Assembly: GCF_009363555.1 (NCBI RefSeq)
Contig: NZ_CP045372.1
Span: 3,297,501-3,361,500 of the forward strand
Reading direction: 5' to 3'
DNA: 64,000 nucleotides
Source of the DNA: Sulfitobacter sp. THAF37
GTDB taxonomy: Bacteria; Pseudomonadota; Alphaproteobacteria; Rhodobacterales; Rhodobacteraceae
This document shows positions 1 through 9,048 of this stretch, in pieces. The position numbers and the translations under genes are program-made. The notes beneath the pieces were generated by a model that saw only the letters and a list, made by a program, of their open reading frames with translations, was not told the DNA's origin and searched no databases. Position 1 is the stretch's first letter; the number at the start of each line of letters is the position of its first letter.

Positions 1-866
1 CGGAAAGCCACCTGGCCCGCGCCGCCGCACGCCGCGAGATCCCTTATTGCATCTCTACCGTCGCCACCCAGGGCCCCGAGGACATCGCCCCCCACCTGGG
101 CCAGCACGCCTGGTTCCAGCTGTATCCCCCCCGCGACCCCGAAATTCGCGCCGACATGCTGGACCGCGCGCGCAAGGCCGGTTTCGGCACGCTGATCCTG
201 ACGGTGGATGTTCCCGCCTCGTCACGACGCGAACGGCAGGTCCGCTCGGGGCTGACGAACCCGCCCCGGCTGACACCGCGTCTGCTGGCGCAGGTGGCGA
301 CACGACCCGCCTGGGCCTGGCAGACGGCGAAACGGGGGATGCCCCACATGCGCGGGCTGGACAAATACGTCACCGATGCCACCGCGAACCTGCCGCCGAC
401 CGCACACATGGGCTATCTGCTGCGCACCGCGCCGGACTGGGATTACGTCGCCTGGCTGCGCGACGCCTGGGAGGGGCCGTTCATCGTCAAGGGCGTGATG
501 CGCCCCGACGATGCGGTGCGGCTGGAACAGATGGGCATCGACGCGGTCTGGGTGTCAAACCACGCCGGCCGCCAGTTCGACGGCGCCCCCGCCAGCATCG
601 AGGCGCTGCCGGACATCCGCGCCGCCACGGCTCTGCCGCTGATCTTTGACAGCGGGATCGAGGGCGGGCTCGACATCCTGCGCGCGCTGGCGCTGGGGGC
701 CGATTTCGTCATGCTGGGGCGGGCCTTCCACTTTGCACTGGGCGCCCTCGGGCCGCGCGGGGTCGATCATCTGATCGACATTCTGGCCAGGGACATGATC
801 TCGAACATGGGTCAGCTGGGCCTGTCCGACCTCAGCGCCCTGCCCGAGCCGATTCTACTATCCTAG
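1..866 (+). CDS. FMN-dependent alpha-hydroxy-acid (L-lactate type) dehydrogenase, 5' partial
   Basis: C-terminal 287 residues of an FMN-linked alpha-hydroxy-acid oxidase/dehydrogenase, a TIM-barrel enzyme oxidising 2-hydroxy acids such as L-lactate to 2-oxo acids. The frame is open from base 3, so the true start lies upstream. Seen: an LTVDVP strand near residue 65, KGVM with the FMN-contacting lysine, VSNHAGRQFD containing the catalytic histidine (families usually have NHGGRQ), then DSGIEGG and LGRAF phosphate-binding loops. It stops at a TAG 142 bp before pyruvate carboxylase. Lactate oxidation would feed pyruvate to that neighbour. The substrate is not certain; mandelate or glycolate relatives share all these motifs. 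Confidence 0.85.
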   Translation, partial: ESHLARAAARREIPYCISTVATQGPEDIAPHLGQHAWFQLYPPRDPEIRADMLDRARKAGFGTLILTVDVPASSRRERQVRSGLTNPPRLTPRLLAQVATRPAWAWQTAKRGMPHMRGLDKYVTDATANLPPTAHMGYLLRTAPDWDYVAWLRDAWEGPFIVKGVMRPDDAVRLEQMGIDAVWVSNHAGRQFDGAPASIEALPDIRAATALPLIFDSGIEGGLDILRALALGADFVMLGRAFHFALGALGPRGVDHLIDILARDMISNMGQLGLSDLSALPEPILLS

Positions 867-1008
867 AGTCGCATTGCCGCGCCGGGACGCCGCAGCACGG
901 CTTGCCAAAGCCGGAGCGGCGTGTGAGCTTCCGCTTGCGCCGCAGCGCAGCACGATTAGAGTGCAACGCGATCAGGATATGAACAGAACCGTTCAAAGGA
1001 AGACAGAA

Positions 1009-4000
1009 ATGACCGAATTTTCCAAGATACTCATTGCGAACCGTGGCGAAATCGCCATCCGCATCATGCGCGCCGCAAACGAGATGGGAAAAAAGACGGT
1101 CGCCGTCTTTGCCGAAGAGGACAAGCTGGGTCTGCACCGGTTCAAGGCGGACGAGGCCTATCGCATCGGTGAGGGGCTGGGGCCGGTCGCGGCCTATCTC
1201 AGCATTGACGAGATCATTCGCGTGGCCAAGGCGTCCGGCGCGGACGCGATCCACCCCGGCTATGGGCTGCTGTCGGAAAACCCCGATCTGGTGGACGCCT
1301 GCGTGCAGAACGGGATCACCTTCATCGGCCCGCGCGCCGAAACCATGCGGGCGCTGGGTGACAAGGCCAGCGCGCGGCGGGTGGCAATCGAGGCGGGCGT
1401 GCCGGTCATCCCCGCGTCGGAGGTGCTGGGCGACGACATGGACGCGATCCGCGCCGAGGCGAGGGAAATCGGCTATCCCTTCATGCTCAAGGCATCCTGG
1501 GGCGGCGGCGGACGCGGCATGCGCCCGATCATGAAGGAAGAGGAGCTGGAAGAGAAAATCCGCGAGGGGCGGCGCGAGGCCGAGGCCGCCTTCGGCAACG
1601 GCGAAGGCTACCTGGAAAAGATGATCCTCAAGGCCCGCCATGTCGAGGTGCAGATCCTGGGCGACAAACATGGCGAGATCTACCACCTGTATGAACGCGA
1701 CTGCTCCGTCCAGCGTCGCAACCAGAAGGTTGTCGAGCGCGCGCCCGCCCCGTACCTCAGCGACGCCCAGCGTGCGGAGCTGTGCGAGATGGGCCGCAAG
1801 ATCTGCGCCCATGTGGATTACGAATGCGCCGGCACCGTCGAGTTCCTGATGGATATGGAAGACGGGAAATTCTACTTCATCGAGGTGAACCCCCGCGTGC
1901 AGGTGGAACACACCGTGACCGAGGAAGTCACCGGCATCGACATCGTGCGGGCGCAGATCCTCATCGCCGAGGGCAAGACGATTGCCGAAGCCACCGGCAA
2001 GGCCAGCCAGGATGACGTCAAGCTGACCGGCCATGCGCTGCAGACCCGGATCACCACCGAGGACCCGCAGAACAACTTCATTCCCGACTATGGCCGTCTG
2101 ACCGCCTACCGCTCTGCCACGGGCATGGGCATCCGCCTGGACGGCGGGACCGCCTATGCGGGCGGTGTGATCACCCGCTACTACGACAGCCTGCTGACCA
2201 AGATCACCGCCAAGGCGCCCACGCCGGAAATGGCCATCGCCCGGATGGACCGCGCCCTGCGCGAATTCCGCATCCGGGGTGTCAGCACCAACATCGCCTT
2301 TGTCGAGAACCTGCTGAAACATCCGACCTTCCTGGACAATACCTACCACACCAAGTTCATCGACGAGACGCCGGAGCTGTTCCAGTTTTCCTCGCGCCGC
2401 GACCGGGGCACCAAGGTACTGACCTATATCGCGGACATCACCGTGAACGGCCATCCGGAGACAAAGGGCCACGCCCGCCCGCCCTCGCAGCTGCGCGACC
2501 CCAAACCGCCCGCGACACGGGGCGAGCCGATGATGGGCACCCGCAACCTGCTGGAGCAGAAAGGCCCGCAGGCCGTCGCCGACTGGATGAGCCAGCAGCG
2601 CCAGTTGCTGATCACCGACACCACCATGCGCGACGGGCATCAGTCGCTCTTGGCCACGCGGATGCGCAGCCATGACATGATCAAGGTGGCGCCCGCCTAT
2701 GCCGCCAACCTGCCGCAGCTTTTCAGCGTGGAATGCTGGGGCGGTGCCACCTTCGACGTGGCCTACCGGTTCTTGCAGGAATGCCCCTGGCAACGCCTGC
2801 GCGACCTGCGCGAACGCATGCCCAACCTGATGACCCAGATGCTGCTGCGCGCCTCCAACGGGGTGGGCTACACCAACTATCCCGACAACGTGGTGCAGCA
2901 TTTCGTGAAAACCGCCGCCAGCTCGGGCGTGGACGTCTTCCGCGTCTTCGACAGCCTGAACTGGGTGGAAAACATGCGCGTCGCCATGGACGCGGTGATC
3001 GAGGCGGAAAAGGTCTGCGAGGGCACGATCTGCTATACCGGCGACATCTATGATCCCGACCGGGCCAAGTACGACCTGAAGTATTACGTCAAGATGGGTC
3101 AGGACCTGAAGGCTGCGGGCGCCCATGTGCTGGGCCTCAAGGACATGGCGGGGCTGCTGAAACCCGCACAGGCGCGGGCGCTGGTGACGGCGCTGAAAAC
3201 AGAGGTCGGTCTGCCGATCCACTTCCACACCCATGACACGGCAGGCATTGCCTGCGCCACCATTCTCGCCGCGTCAGAGGCCGGGGTGGACGCCGTGGAT
3301 TGTGCGATGGATGCGCTGTCCGGGAACACCTCTCAGGCCACCCTGGGATCGGTCGTCTCGGCGCTGCAACATACCGACCGCGACACCGGGCTGGACATGT
3401 CCGCCATCCGCGAGATCTCGGACTATTGGGAAGAGGTGCGCGCGCATTACGCCGCGTTCGAGACCGGGATGCAGGCGCCCTCCTCCGAAGTCTACCTGCA
3501 CGAGATGCCCGGCGGCCAGTTCACCAACCTCAAGGCACAGGCGTCGTCCATGGGGCTGGATGACCGTTGGCCCCAGGTCGCCCGCACCTACCGCGACGTG
3601 AACCAAATGTTCGGCGATATCGTGAAGGTCACGCCAAGCTCCAAGGTCGTGGGTGACATGGCGCTGATGATGGTCAGCCAGGGCCTGACCCGCGCGCAGG
3701 TCGAAGACCCTGAAACCGATGTGTCCTTTCCCGATTCCGTGATCGACATGATGCGCGGCAACCTGGGCCAGCCGCCGGGTGGCTTTCCCGAAAAGATCCT
3801 GAAAAAGGTGCTCAAGGGAGAGAAACCGAACCTGGAGCGGCCGGGAAAACACCTCAAGCCGGTCGACCTGGAAGCGACCCGCAAGGAGCTGTCGGAGAAG
3901 TTCGACGATGTGGAGATCGACGAAGAGGATCTTTGCGGCTACCTGATGTATCCCAAGGTCTTTACCGACTACATGGAACGCCATCAGCAGTACGGCCCGG

Positions 4001-4449
4001 TCCGGACGCTGCCCACCTCCGCCTTCTTTTACGGGATGGAGCCGTCCGAAGAGATTTCGGCCGAAATCGACCCCGGCAAGACGCTGGAAATCCGGATGCA
4101 GGCGCTCAGCGAAACGACGGAGGACGGAGAGGTCAAGGTGTTCTTTGAACTCAACGGCCAGCCCCGCGTGATCCGGGTGCCGGACCGCAAGGTCGCGGGC
4201 ACCGCCGCGAAGCGCCCCAAGGCGGAAGCGGGCAATGACAAACATGTCGGCGCGCCGATGCCGGGTGTCGTCGCCTCGGTCGCGGCGGCCGTGGGCCAGA
4301 AGGTCAAACAGGGCGACCTGCTGCTGACCATAGAGGCGATGAAGATGGAAACCGGCATCCACGCCGAGCGCGAAGCGACGGTCAAGGCGGTGCATGTCCA
4401 GCCCGGCGCGCAGATCGACGCCAAGGACCTGCTGGTGGAGTTCGAATGA
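1009..4449 (+). CDS. pyc: Pyruvate carboxylase
   Basis: Single-chain biotin enzyme of 1146 residues that carboxylates pyruvate to oxaloacetate (anaplerosis). Order: biotin carboxylase (residues 1-450, ATP-grasp loop GGGGRGM near 164), carboxyltransferase starting at about 534 with TDTTMRDGHQSL, and a C-terminal biotinyl domain with AMKM, biotinylated Lys near 1112. I start at the ATG followed by TEFSKILIANRGE: it has an AAAGGAAG ribosome site and matches the usual family N-terminus. Upstream in-frame starts at 874 and 979 lack this. Length is normal. Allosteric control by acetyl-CoA is a family expectation, not seen here. Confidence 0.97.
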   Translation: MTEFSKILIANRGEIAIRIMRAANEMGKKTVAVFAEEDKLGLHRFKADEAYRIGEGLGPVAAYLSIDEIIRVAKASGADAIHPGYGLLSENPDLVDACVQNGITFIGPRAETMRALGDKASARRVAIEAGVPVIPASEVLGDDMDAIRAEAREIGYPFMLKASWGGGGRGMRPIMKEEELEEKIREGRREAEAAFGNGEGYLEKMILKARHVEVQILGDKHGEIYHLYERDCSVQRRNQKVVERAPAPYLSDAQRAELCEMGRKICAHVDYECAGTVEFLMDMEDGKFYFIEVNPRVQVEHTVTEEVTGIDIVRAQILIAEGKTIAEATGKASQDDVKLTGHALQTRITTEDPQNNFIPDYGRLTAYRSATGMGIRLDGGTAYAGGVITRYYDSLLTKITAKAPTPEMAIARMDRALREFRIRGVSTNIAFVENLLKHPTFLDNTYHTKFIDETPELFQFSSRRDRGTKVLTYIADITVNGHPETKGHARPPSQLRDPKPPATRGEPMMGTRNLLEQKGPQAVADWMSQQRQLLITDTTMRDGHQSLLATRMRSHDMIKVAPAYAANLPQLFSVECWGGATFDVAYRFLQECPWQRLRDLRERMPNLMTQMLLRASNGVGYTNYPDNVVQHFVKTAASSGVDVFRVFDSLNWVENMRVAMDAVIEAEKVCEGTICYTGDIYDPDRAKYDLKYYVKMGQDLKAAGAHVLGLKDMAGLLKPAQARALVTALKTEVGLPIHFHTHDTAGIACATILAASEAGVDAVDCAMDALSGNTSQATLGSVVSALQHTDRDTGLDMSAIREISDYWEEVRAHYAAFETGMQAPSSEVYLHEMPGGQFTNLKAQASSMGLDDRWPQVARTYRDVNQMFGDIVKVTPSSKVVGDMALMMVSQGLTRAQVEDPETDVSFPDSVIDMMRGNLGQPPGGFPEKILKKVLKGEKPNLERPGKHLKPVDLEATRKELSEKFDDVEIDEEDLCGYLMYPKVFTDYMERHQQYGPVRTLPTSAFFYGMEPSEEISAEIDPGKTLEIRMQALSETTEDGEVKVFFELNGQPRVIRVPDRKVAGTAAKRPKAEAGNDKHVGAPMPGVVASVAAAVGQKVKQGDLLLTIEAMKMETGIHAEREATVKAVHVQPGAQIDAKDLLVEFE

Positions 4450-4471
4450 AAGGAACCGCCCGGAGGTCCCG

Positions 4472-4867
4472 ATGCGGCTGTCGGCCCTGACACTGATCGT
4501 CCCGGACTATGACGAAGCCATCGCATATTACTGCGGCACACTTGGTTTTGTCCTGGCAGAGGACATTGATCAGGGCCGCAAACGCTGGGTTCGCGTCACA
4601 CCGACCGGCGGCGGCAGCGGCTTCATCCTTGCGCGGGCGGATGGTGAAGCGCAGCGGGCGGCCATCGGCAACCAGGGCGCGGGGCGGGTCTGGCTGTTCT
4701 TGCAAACAGACGATTTCGAACGGGATTACAATGCCTTGCGCGCCAAAGGTGTCACCTTCGAAGAAACGCCCCGGCAAGAGGTGTACGGGACCGTGGCTGT
4801 GTTCCGCGACTGCTTTGGCAACCGCTGGGACCTGATCGGCGACAGCGGCGGCGCAAGCGAAGGCTGA
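4472..4867 (+). CDS. VOC-superfamily (glyoxalase/dioxygenase fold) protein
   Basis: A 131-residue single-module vicinal-oxygen-chelate protein. The N-terminus LSALTLIVPDYDEAIAYYCGTLGF is the classic first beta-alpha unit, and the last third (ETPRQEVYGTVAVFRDCFGNRWDLIG) carries the usual closing strand with DxxGN. It starts 23 bp after pyc behind GGAGG, so it is probably cotranscribed with it. Such small proteins include glyoxalase I-like lyases and bleomycin-binding proteins; the sequence does not tell which ligand or metal chemistry applies. It converges on the TonB receptor gene 35 bp downstream. Confidence 0.8.
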   Translation: MRLSALTLIVPDYDEAIAYYCGTLGFVLAEDIDQGRKRWVRVTPTGGGSGFILARADGEAQRAAIGNQGAGRVWLFLQTDDFERDYNALRAKGVTFEETPRQEVYGTVAVFRDCFGNRWDLIGDSGGASEG

Positions 4868-4902
4868 GCCCCGCGCCCCCGCCGCCGCCCCGGCCCCGCC
4901 GA

Positions 4903-6945
4903 TCAGAACCGTGTCGTCAGCGACACCTTCAGCGTCCGCCCCGGTGCCTTCCGGGTGGGAGAGGACAGATGCCCGACGAAATCCTCGTCGAACAGGTTCT
5001 CGACACCAAAGCGCAGTTCGGTCCCGTCCAGCCACCCCCGGTCCGGCCGCCAGGTGGCGCGCAGGTTATGCGAGGTCCGGTCGGGCAGCGCAGCCCCCAG
5101 TGCATCCCGCCGGTCGGCGGCATGCACGACCTCCCAGCTCAGGTCAAAGTCATCGCCCCAGCGTTTGCCCAGGGTCAGCTGCACCCGGTCCGCCGGACTG
5201 TTGCGCCAGATCGCGGAGGTGCCGCCGGGGTTGAATTCGGTCCCCTCCCCGATATGCCCCGAAAGGTCCGCATAGATCCCCTCCGCCGTACCGTAAGAGG
5301 CTTCCAGCTCGACCCCCTTCGACTCGACGCTCTCAAGGTCCGGCCCCATGCCACCAGCCACCACGTAGCTGGTGATGTCGCGCAGCGTGGTGTGATATAG
5401 ATTGCCCCGGACCGTCAGACTGTCGTCCGCCGTGAACACAGCCCCTCCTGTATACGCCGCGCCGAATTCCAGCGTGTGGGATTTTTCCGCCGTTGCGATG
5501 CGCCGCTGCGCGGTGGCGCTGGTGCCCAGATCGTCGATGATCGGCAGCGATTCCGTATAGGCCGCACTGCCAAAGACAGAGAGGCCATTGCCGAAATCAT
5601 AGGCCAGCGCCAGCCCGCCCATCAGCGCGTCCTTGTCATAGCTGTCCGCCACCCCCGCAAGCGGCAGCGCCGAGGTGATGCGCGACGCCTCGTAGCGCAG
5701 GGCGGGTGTGATGGTGAACCGCCCCACCGACATTTCATCCACCACGAAGAGCGCCTGCCGGTTGTCGTGGCCACCGGGCGCGCCTGCAGCGGTGTTGTCG
5801 GCCCTGTCGCGCCGCTGAACCTCGAGTCCGGCCAGCATGTCATGCGATACTGCACCGGTCTGGAACAGGGCGCGGTTGCTGACGGTCAGCTTCGTTGTTT
5901 CATAGTGCTGGTCCGCGTTTACCGTAGCCAGAAGGCGCGGGAAGGACGGCGTCCCTTCCAGCGGTGAAGACCCCGGCACATAGTCGTATTCAATGATCTG
6001 ATCCGCGTAGGACAGATTTGCGCGCAGGTCGATCAGGTCGCTGGCGGGGTTGAACCGGTACTCCAGCACGGTCTGGGCCGTATCGGTCAGCCGGTCCACA
6101 TTGCCGAAACTGCCCCCCGTGGTATCGAACTGATCATAGGGCACATCCTTGTCGTCCGCCACGGTGCGCGAATGGCTGAAGGTCAGCGATTGCGCATCGT
6201 CCTGCCCAAAGGTGAATTTCCCCTTGGCCAGATAGGATGGCGTCTGGAACGCGCTGTTGCCGATCACGGCACCATCCCCGGATTGCAGATCGTTCTGATC
6301 CCGGAAGGAATAGTTCAGCAGGAATTCGGCGCGCGGCGTCGGCATCCAGGCCAGATTTGTCGAACTGACCTTGCCGTCCCCGTTGCTGCTGTACTCGAAC
6401 GTCTGGGACCCGCCAAAGCCCGGCACGCCGCCGGTGAAATCGGAGGCGTCCCTGGTCTCCAGCTTGACCACCCCGCCGACGATACCAGCGCCGTAGGCAA
6501 AGCTGCCGATGGTGCCGCGCAGCACCTCGACGCGGCGGTACAGCATCGGGTCGGTGAACAATTGCGTGCCGATGCGGTACAGTTCTTCGGATCCGACGCT
6601 GGCGCCATCCACCAGCACGGCGATCTTCTGGTCCGACCCGTAAGTCGTGTTCGCGCCGAAGCCACGGATGTTGATCCCCGACCCCTGCGGCGTGGTCCCG
6701 TTCACCAGCGAAACACCCGGCACCGAATCGATGAGCTGCGCCACGGTCCCCGCCTGCCGGTCAGCGATTTCTTCCTCGTCCACCACCGTCCGGGCCAGTG
6801 CCGTACCGTAGCTGAGATCGCGCTTGCCGGCAGTCAGGACAAGCGTACCCAGAAAACCGGGTGTGTCGTCGTCCTGCGCCAGGGCGGGGCTGGCGAGCGA
6901 CAGGCAAACAAGCGCGGTCGACCCGCGCAAAAGAGAGGTGAACAT
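4903..6945 (-). CDS. TonB-dependent outer-membrane receptor, probably for heme
   Basis: A 680-residue TonB receptor. Start chosen at the ATG with an upstream AAGGA and a Sec signal peptide (FTSLLRGSTALVCLSL, cleavage near ALAQ). A plug domain (about 40-165, containing IDSVPGVSL and NIRGFG) is followed by a 22-strand barrel ending in the aromatic KVSLTTRF. It is transcribed divergently from hmuSTUV, which is the main argument for heme as substrate. The FRAP/NPNL heme-receptor signature is not evident: the corresponding stretch reads YTESLPIIDDLG. It may therefore be a divergent heme receptor or take up another iron chelate. Confidence 0.85.
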   Translation of the reverse strand: MFTSLLRGSTALVCLSLASPALAQDDDTPGFLGTLVLTAGKRDLSYGTALARTVVDEEEIADRQAGTVAQLIDSVPGVSLVNGTTPQGSGINIRGFGANTTYGSDQKIAVLVDGASVGSEELYRIGTQLFTDPMLYRRVEVLRGTIGSFAYGAGIVGGVVKLETRDASDFTGGVPGFGGSQTFEYSSNGDGKVSSTNLAWMPTPRAEFLLNYSFRDQNDLQSGDGAVIGNSAFQTPSYLAKGKFTFGQDDAQSLTFSHSRTVADDKDVPYDQFDTTGGSFGNVDRLTDTAQTVLEYRFNPASDLIDLRANLSYADQIIEYDYVPGSSPLEGTPSFPRLLATVNADQHYETTKLTVSNRALFQTGAVSHDMLAGLEVQRRDRADNTAAGAPGGHDNRQALFVVDEMSVGRFTITPALRYEASRITSALPLAGVADSYDKDALMGGLALAYDFGNGLSVFGSAAYTESLPIIDDLGTSATAQRRIATAEKSHTLEFGAAYTGGAVFTADDSLTVRGNLYHTTLRDITSYVVAGGMGPDLESVESKGVELEASYGTAEGIYADLSGHIGEGTEFNPGGTSAIWRNSPADRVQLTLGKRWGDDFDLSWEVVHAADRRDALGAALPDRTSHNLRATWRPDRGWLDGTELRFGVENLFDEDFVGHLSSPTRKAPGRTLKVSLTTRF

Positions 6946-7060
6946 GAAAAGCCATCCTTCAGATATGAAAAGCCGAAGCTTGCTGAGGCTGGCGCGGCGG
7001 GTTTGGGAATTTTCGTCGATGACCTCGATCATCTGGGTTGCAGGCTATTAATTATCAGAG

Positions 7061-7080
7061 TAAATTAGTCAAGTAATTTA
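7061..7080. promoter_or_regulatory. Candidate iron-responsive operator in the divergent receptor/hmuS promoter
   Basis: An AT-rich inverted repeat in otherwise GC-rich DNA: arms TAAATTA (7061-7067) and TAATTTA (7074-7080) around GTCAAG. It lies between the receptor gene and hmuS. The core TTAGTCAAG (7065-7073) recurs in reverse orientation at 10932-10940 before the hemP cluster, suggesting one shared regulator. The binding protein (Fur, Irr, RirA or another iron sensor) cannot be named from sequence. Confidence 0.5.
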
Positions 7081-7141
7081 CGAAGCCACGTACCGGACCC
7101 ACGGGCGCAGCCATCGGACCCCTTCAACGCCGAGGACGCCC

Positions 7142-8185
7142 ATGACCGACATGCCCCCCGCTTCTATCCGTGCCTTCCTGGACGACCACCCCAAGATGCG
7201 CAGGCGCGACGCCGCCGACCGGCTGGCCCTGCCGGAGGCACAGCTTGCCGCCGCGCTGACCGGCAAGGGGGTGACCCACATCGACGCGCACCCTGATCTG
7301 ATCATCCCCGCCGCCGAGACGCTGGGCGAGGTCATGGCGTTGACGCGTGTGGCAGCCTGCGTTCACGAAAAGATCGGCACCTACGGCAACTACCATCCCG
7401 GCAAACATGCGGCGATGACACTGACCGAAAACATCGACCTGCGCATCTTTCCGGCACACTGGAAACATGCCTTCGCGGTCGAGACGGAGTCCGAGCAGGG
7501 CCCGCGCCGGTCATTGCAGATCTTCGATGCGGCAGGCGACGCGGTTCACAAAATCCACCTGCGCGACGGGTCCAACCAGGATGCCTGGGCCGACGTGCTG
7601 GCAGCACTCGCCACGCAGGATCAGCCCGAACGCCTGCTTCTCGCCACGCGCCAACCGGTGGAAGCGGCGCGGTCCCGCCTGGACAAGGTCGAGGTGCTGC
7701 GCGCGGAATGGCGCCGGCTGACCGACACGCACCAGTTCCTGCGCCTGTGCGCCAAGCTGGGCATGAACCGCCTGGGCGCCTACCGCATCGCCGGTGCCCC
7801 CTTCGTGCGGCGGCTGGATCCCCGTGCCTCCGACACCATGCTGCAGACGGTGCGCGACGCGGGCGTCGACGTGATGATCTTTGTCGGCAATCGCGGCTGT
7901 ATCCAGATCCACACCGGGCCGGTCGTAAACCTGCACCCCACCGGGCCCTGGCAGAACGTCATGGATCCCGGCTTCAACCTGCACCTTCGGCTCGACAAGA
8001 TCGCCGAGCTATGGGCCGTGGAGAAGCCGACGCAACGCGGCCCGGCGGTATCGGTCGAAGCCTTTGATGCAGAGGGTGGCCTGATCTTCCAGACCTTCGG
8101 TGTCGGCAAGGAAGGTCGGGATTCGCGGCCCGACTGGGGCCGCATCGTCTCGGACCTGCCCGGCCTGACAGAGGTGGCGGCATGA
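7142..8185 (+). CDS. hmuS: Cytoplasmic hemin-degrading/heme-carrier factor (HemS/HmuS family)
   Basis: A 347-residue protein of the HemS/HmuS/ChuS family, with two tandem related halves that bind heme after import and hand it on or degrade it. The first half includes VMALTRVAACVHEKIGTYGN, the second FVGNRGCIQIHTGPV and WQNVMDPGFNLHLRL, both hallmark family strands. It is the first gene of the plus-strand transport operon and its stop overlaps the hmuT start (ATGA). It lies directly behind the candidate iron operator, so iron-repressed expression is likely. Confidence 0.92.
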   Translation: MTDMPPASIRAFLDDHPKMRRRDAADRLALPEAQLAAALTGKGVTHIDAHPDLIIPAAETLGEVMALTRVAACVHEKIGTYGNYHPGKHAAMTLTENIDLRIFPAHWKHAFAVETESEQGPRRSLQIFDAAGDAVHKIHLRDGSNQDAWADVLAALATQDQPERLLLATRQPVEAARSRLDKVEVLRAEWRRLTDTHQFLRLCAKLGMNRLGAYRIAGAPFVRRLDPRASDTMLQTVRDAGVDVMIFVGNRGCIQIHTGPVVNLHPTGPWQNVMDPGFNLHLRLDKIAELWAVEKPTQRGPAVSVEAFDAEGGLIFQTFGVGKEGRDSRPDWGRIVSDLPGLTEVAA

Positions 8186-9045
8186 CCCGCCCGTTCATCC
8201 GCCGAACCGTCCTCGCCGCGCTGGCTGCCCTGACCTTCACCGCACCGCCCCTGCGCGCGGAGCAGGCGGATGTGCTGGCCATCGGCGGATCGGTGACAGA
8301 GATCGCGGTGGCGCTGGGTCAGGGCCACAGGCTGAAGGCACGCGATTCGACGTCGACCTATCCACCCGCCATCGCCGCCCTGCCCGACGTGGGCTACATG
8401 CGCGCCCTGTCGCCCGAGGGTGTGCTGTCGGTCGACCCCGCGCTGATCCTCGCCGAGGAAGGGGCTGGCCCGCCCGAGACATTGGAGGTCATCCGCGCCG
8501 CGGGCGTCGATTTCGTGGCGGTGCCGAACACGCCCACCGCAGAAGGAATACTCAACAAGATCAGGGTGATCGGGAACGCACTTGACGTCCCCGACGCAGC
8601 CGGGAAACTGGCCGCAGAGGTCAAGGCCGCGCTGGCGCAGGCGATGGCAGAGGCGGCGCGTCCCCGCGGGGACACAAAGCGTGTGCTTTTCGTGCTCTCG
8701 ACCCAGGGCGGCAGGATCAACGTCGCCGGCACCGACACGGCGGCAGATGCTCTGATCCGCATGGCGGGCGGGCAGAATGCCGTCTCCGGCTTCAGCGGGT
8801 ATCGCCAGATCAGCGAGGAAGCGGTCGGCCAGGCCGCGCCGGACGTGATCCTGATGATGGACCGGGGCGGCGACCACGGGCCGGGAGACGACGAATTGTT
8901 CGCCCTGCCCGCGATCCGCCTCACCCCCGCGGCCCGGGACCGCGCGGCGATCCGGATGGACGGGTTGCTGATGCTGGGATTTGGTCCGCGCACCGCCGAC
9001 GCGGTCCGCGCGTTGAACGCAGCACTTTACGCGCCGGAAGGCTGA
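8182..9045 (+). CDS. hmuT: Periplasmic heme-binding protein of an ABC importer
   Basis: A 287-residue class III solute-binding protein. A Sec signal peptide (TRPFIRRTVLAALAALTF, cleavage after PLRA) precedes the two-lobed binding domain: VLAIGGSVTEIAVALG, DVGYMRALSPEGVLSVDPALIL and, in the second lobe, LRMAGGQNAV-type motifs (IRMAGGQNAVSGF). It would receive heme from the outer-membrane receptor and deliver it to HmuUV. Translation is coupled to hmuS by a 4-bp overlap, and hmuU follows after 3 bp. Confidence 0.92.
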   Translation: MTRPFIRRTVLAALAALTFTAPPLRAEQADVLAIGGSVTEIAVALGQGHRLKARDSTSTYPPAIAALPDVGYMRALSPEGVLSVDPALILAEEGAGPPETLEVIRAAGVDFVAVPNTPTAEGILNKIRVIGNALDVPDAAGKLAAEVKAALAQAMAEAARPRGDTKRVLFVLSTQGGRINVAGTDTAADALIRMAGGQNAVSGFSGYRQISEEAVGQAAPDVILMMDRGGDHGPGDDELFALPAIRLTPAARDRAAIRMDGLLMLGFGPRTADAVRALNAALYAPEG

Positions 9046-9048
9046 GCC

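Noticed and set aside
874..1008. Earlier in-frame starts for pyruvate carboxylase
   Set aside because: No ribosome site and no match to the family N-terminus; the ATG at 1009 has AAAGGAAG.
832..3234. Long minus-strand open frame of about 800 codons opposite pyruvate carboxylase
   Set aside because: It mirrors the codon structure of pyc, has no family motif and is rich in His, Gln and Val runs typical of antisense frames in high-GC DNA.
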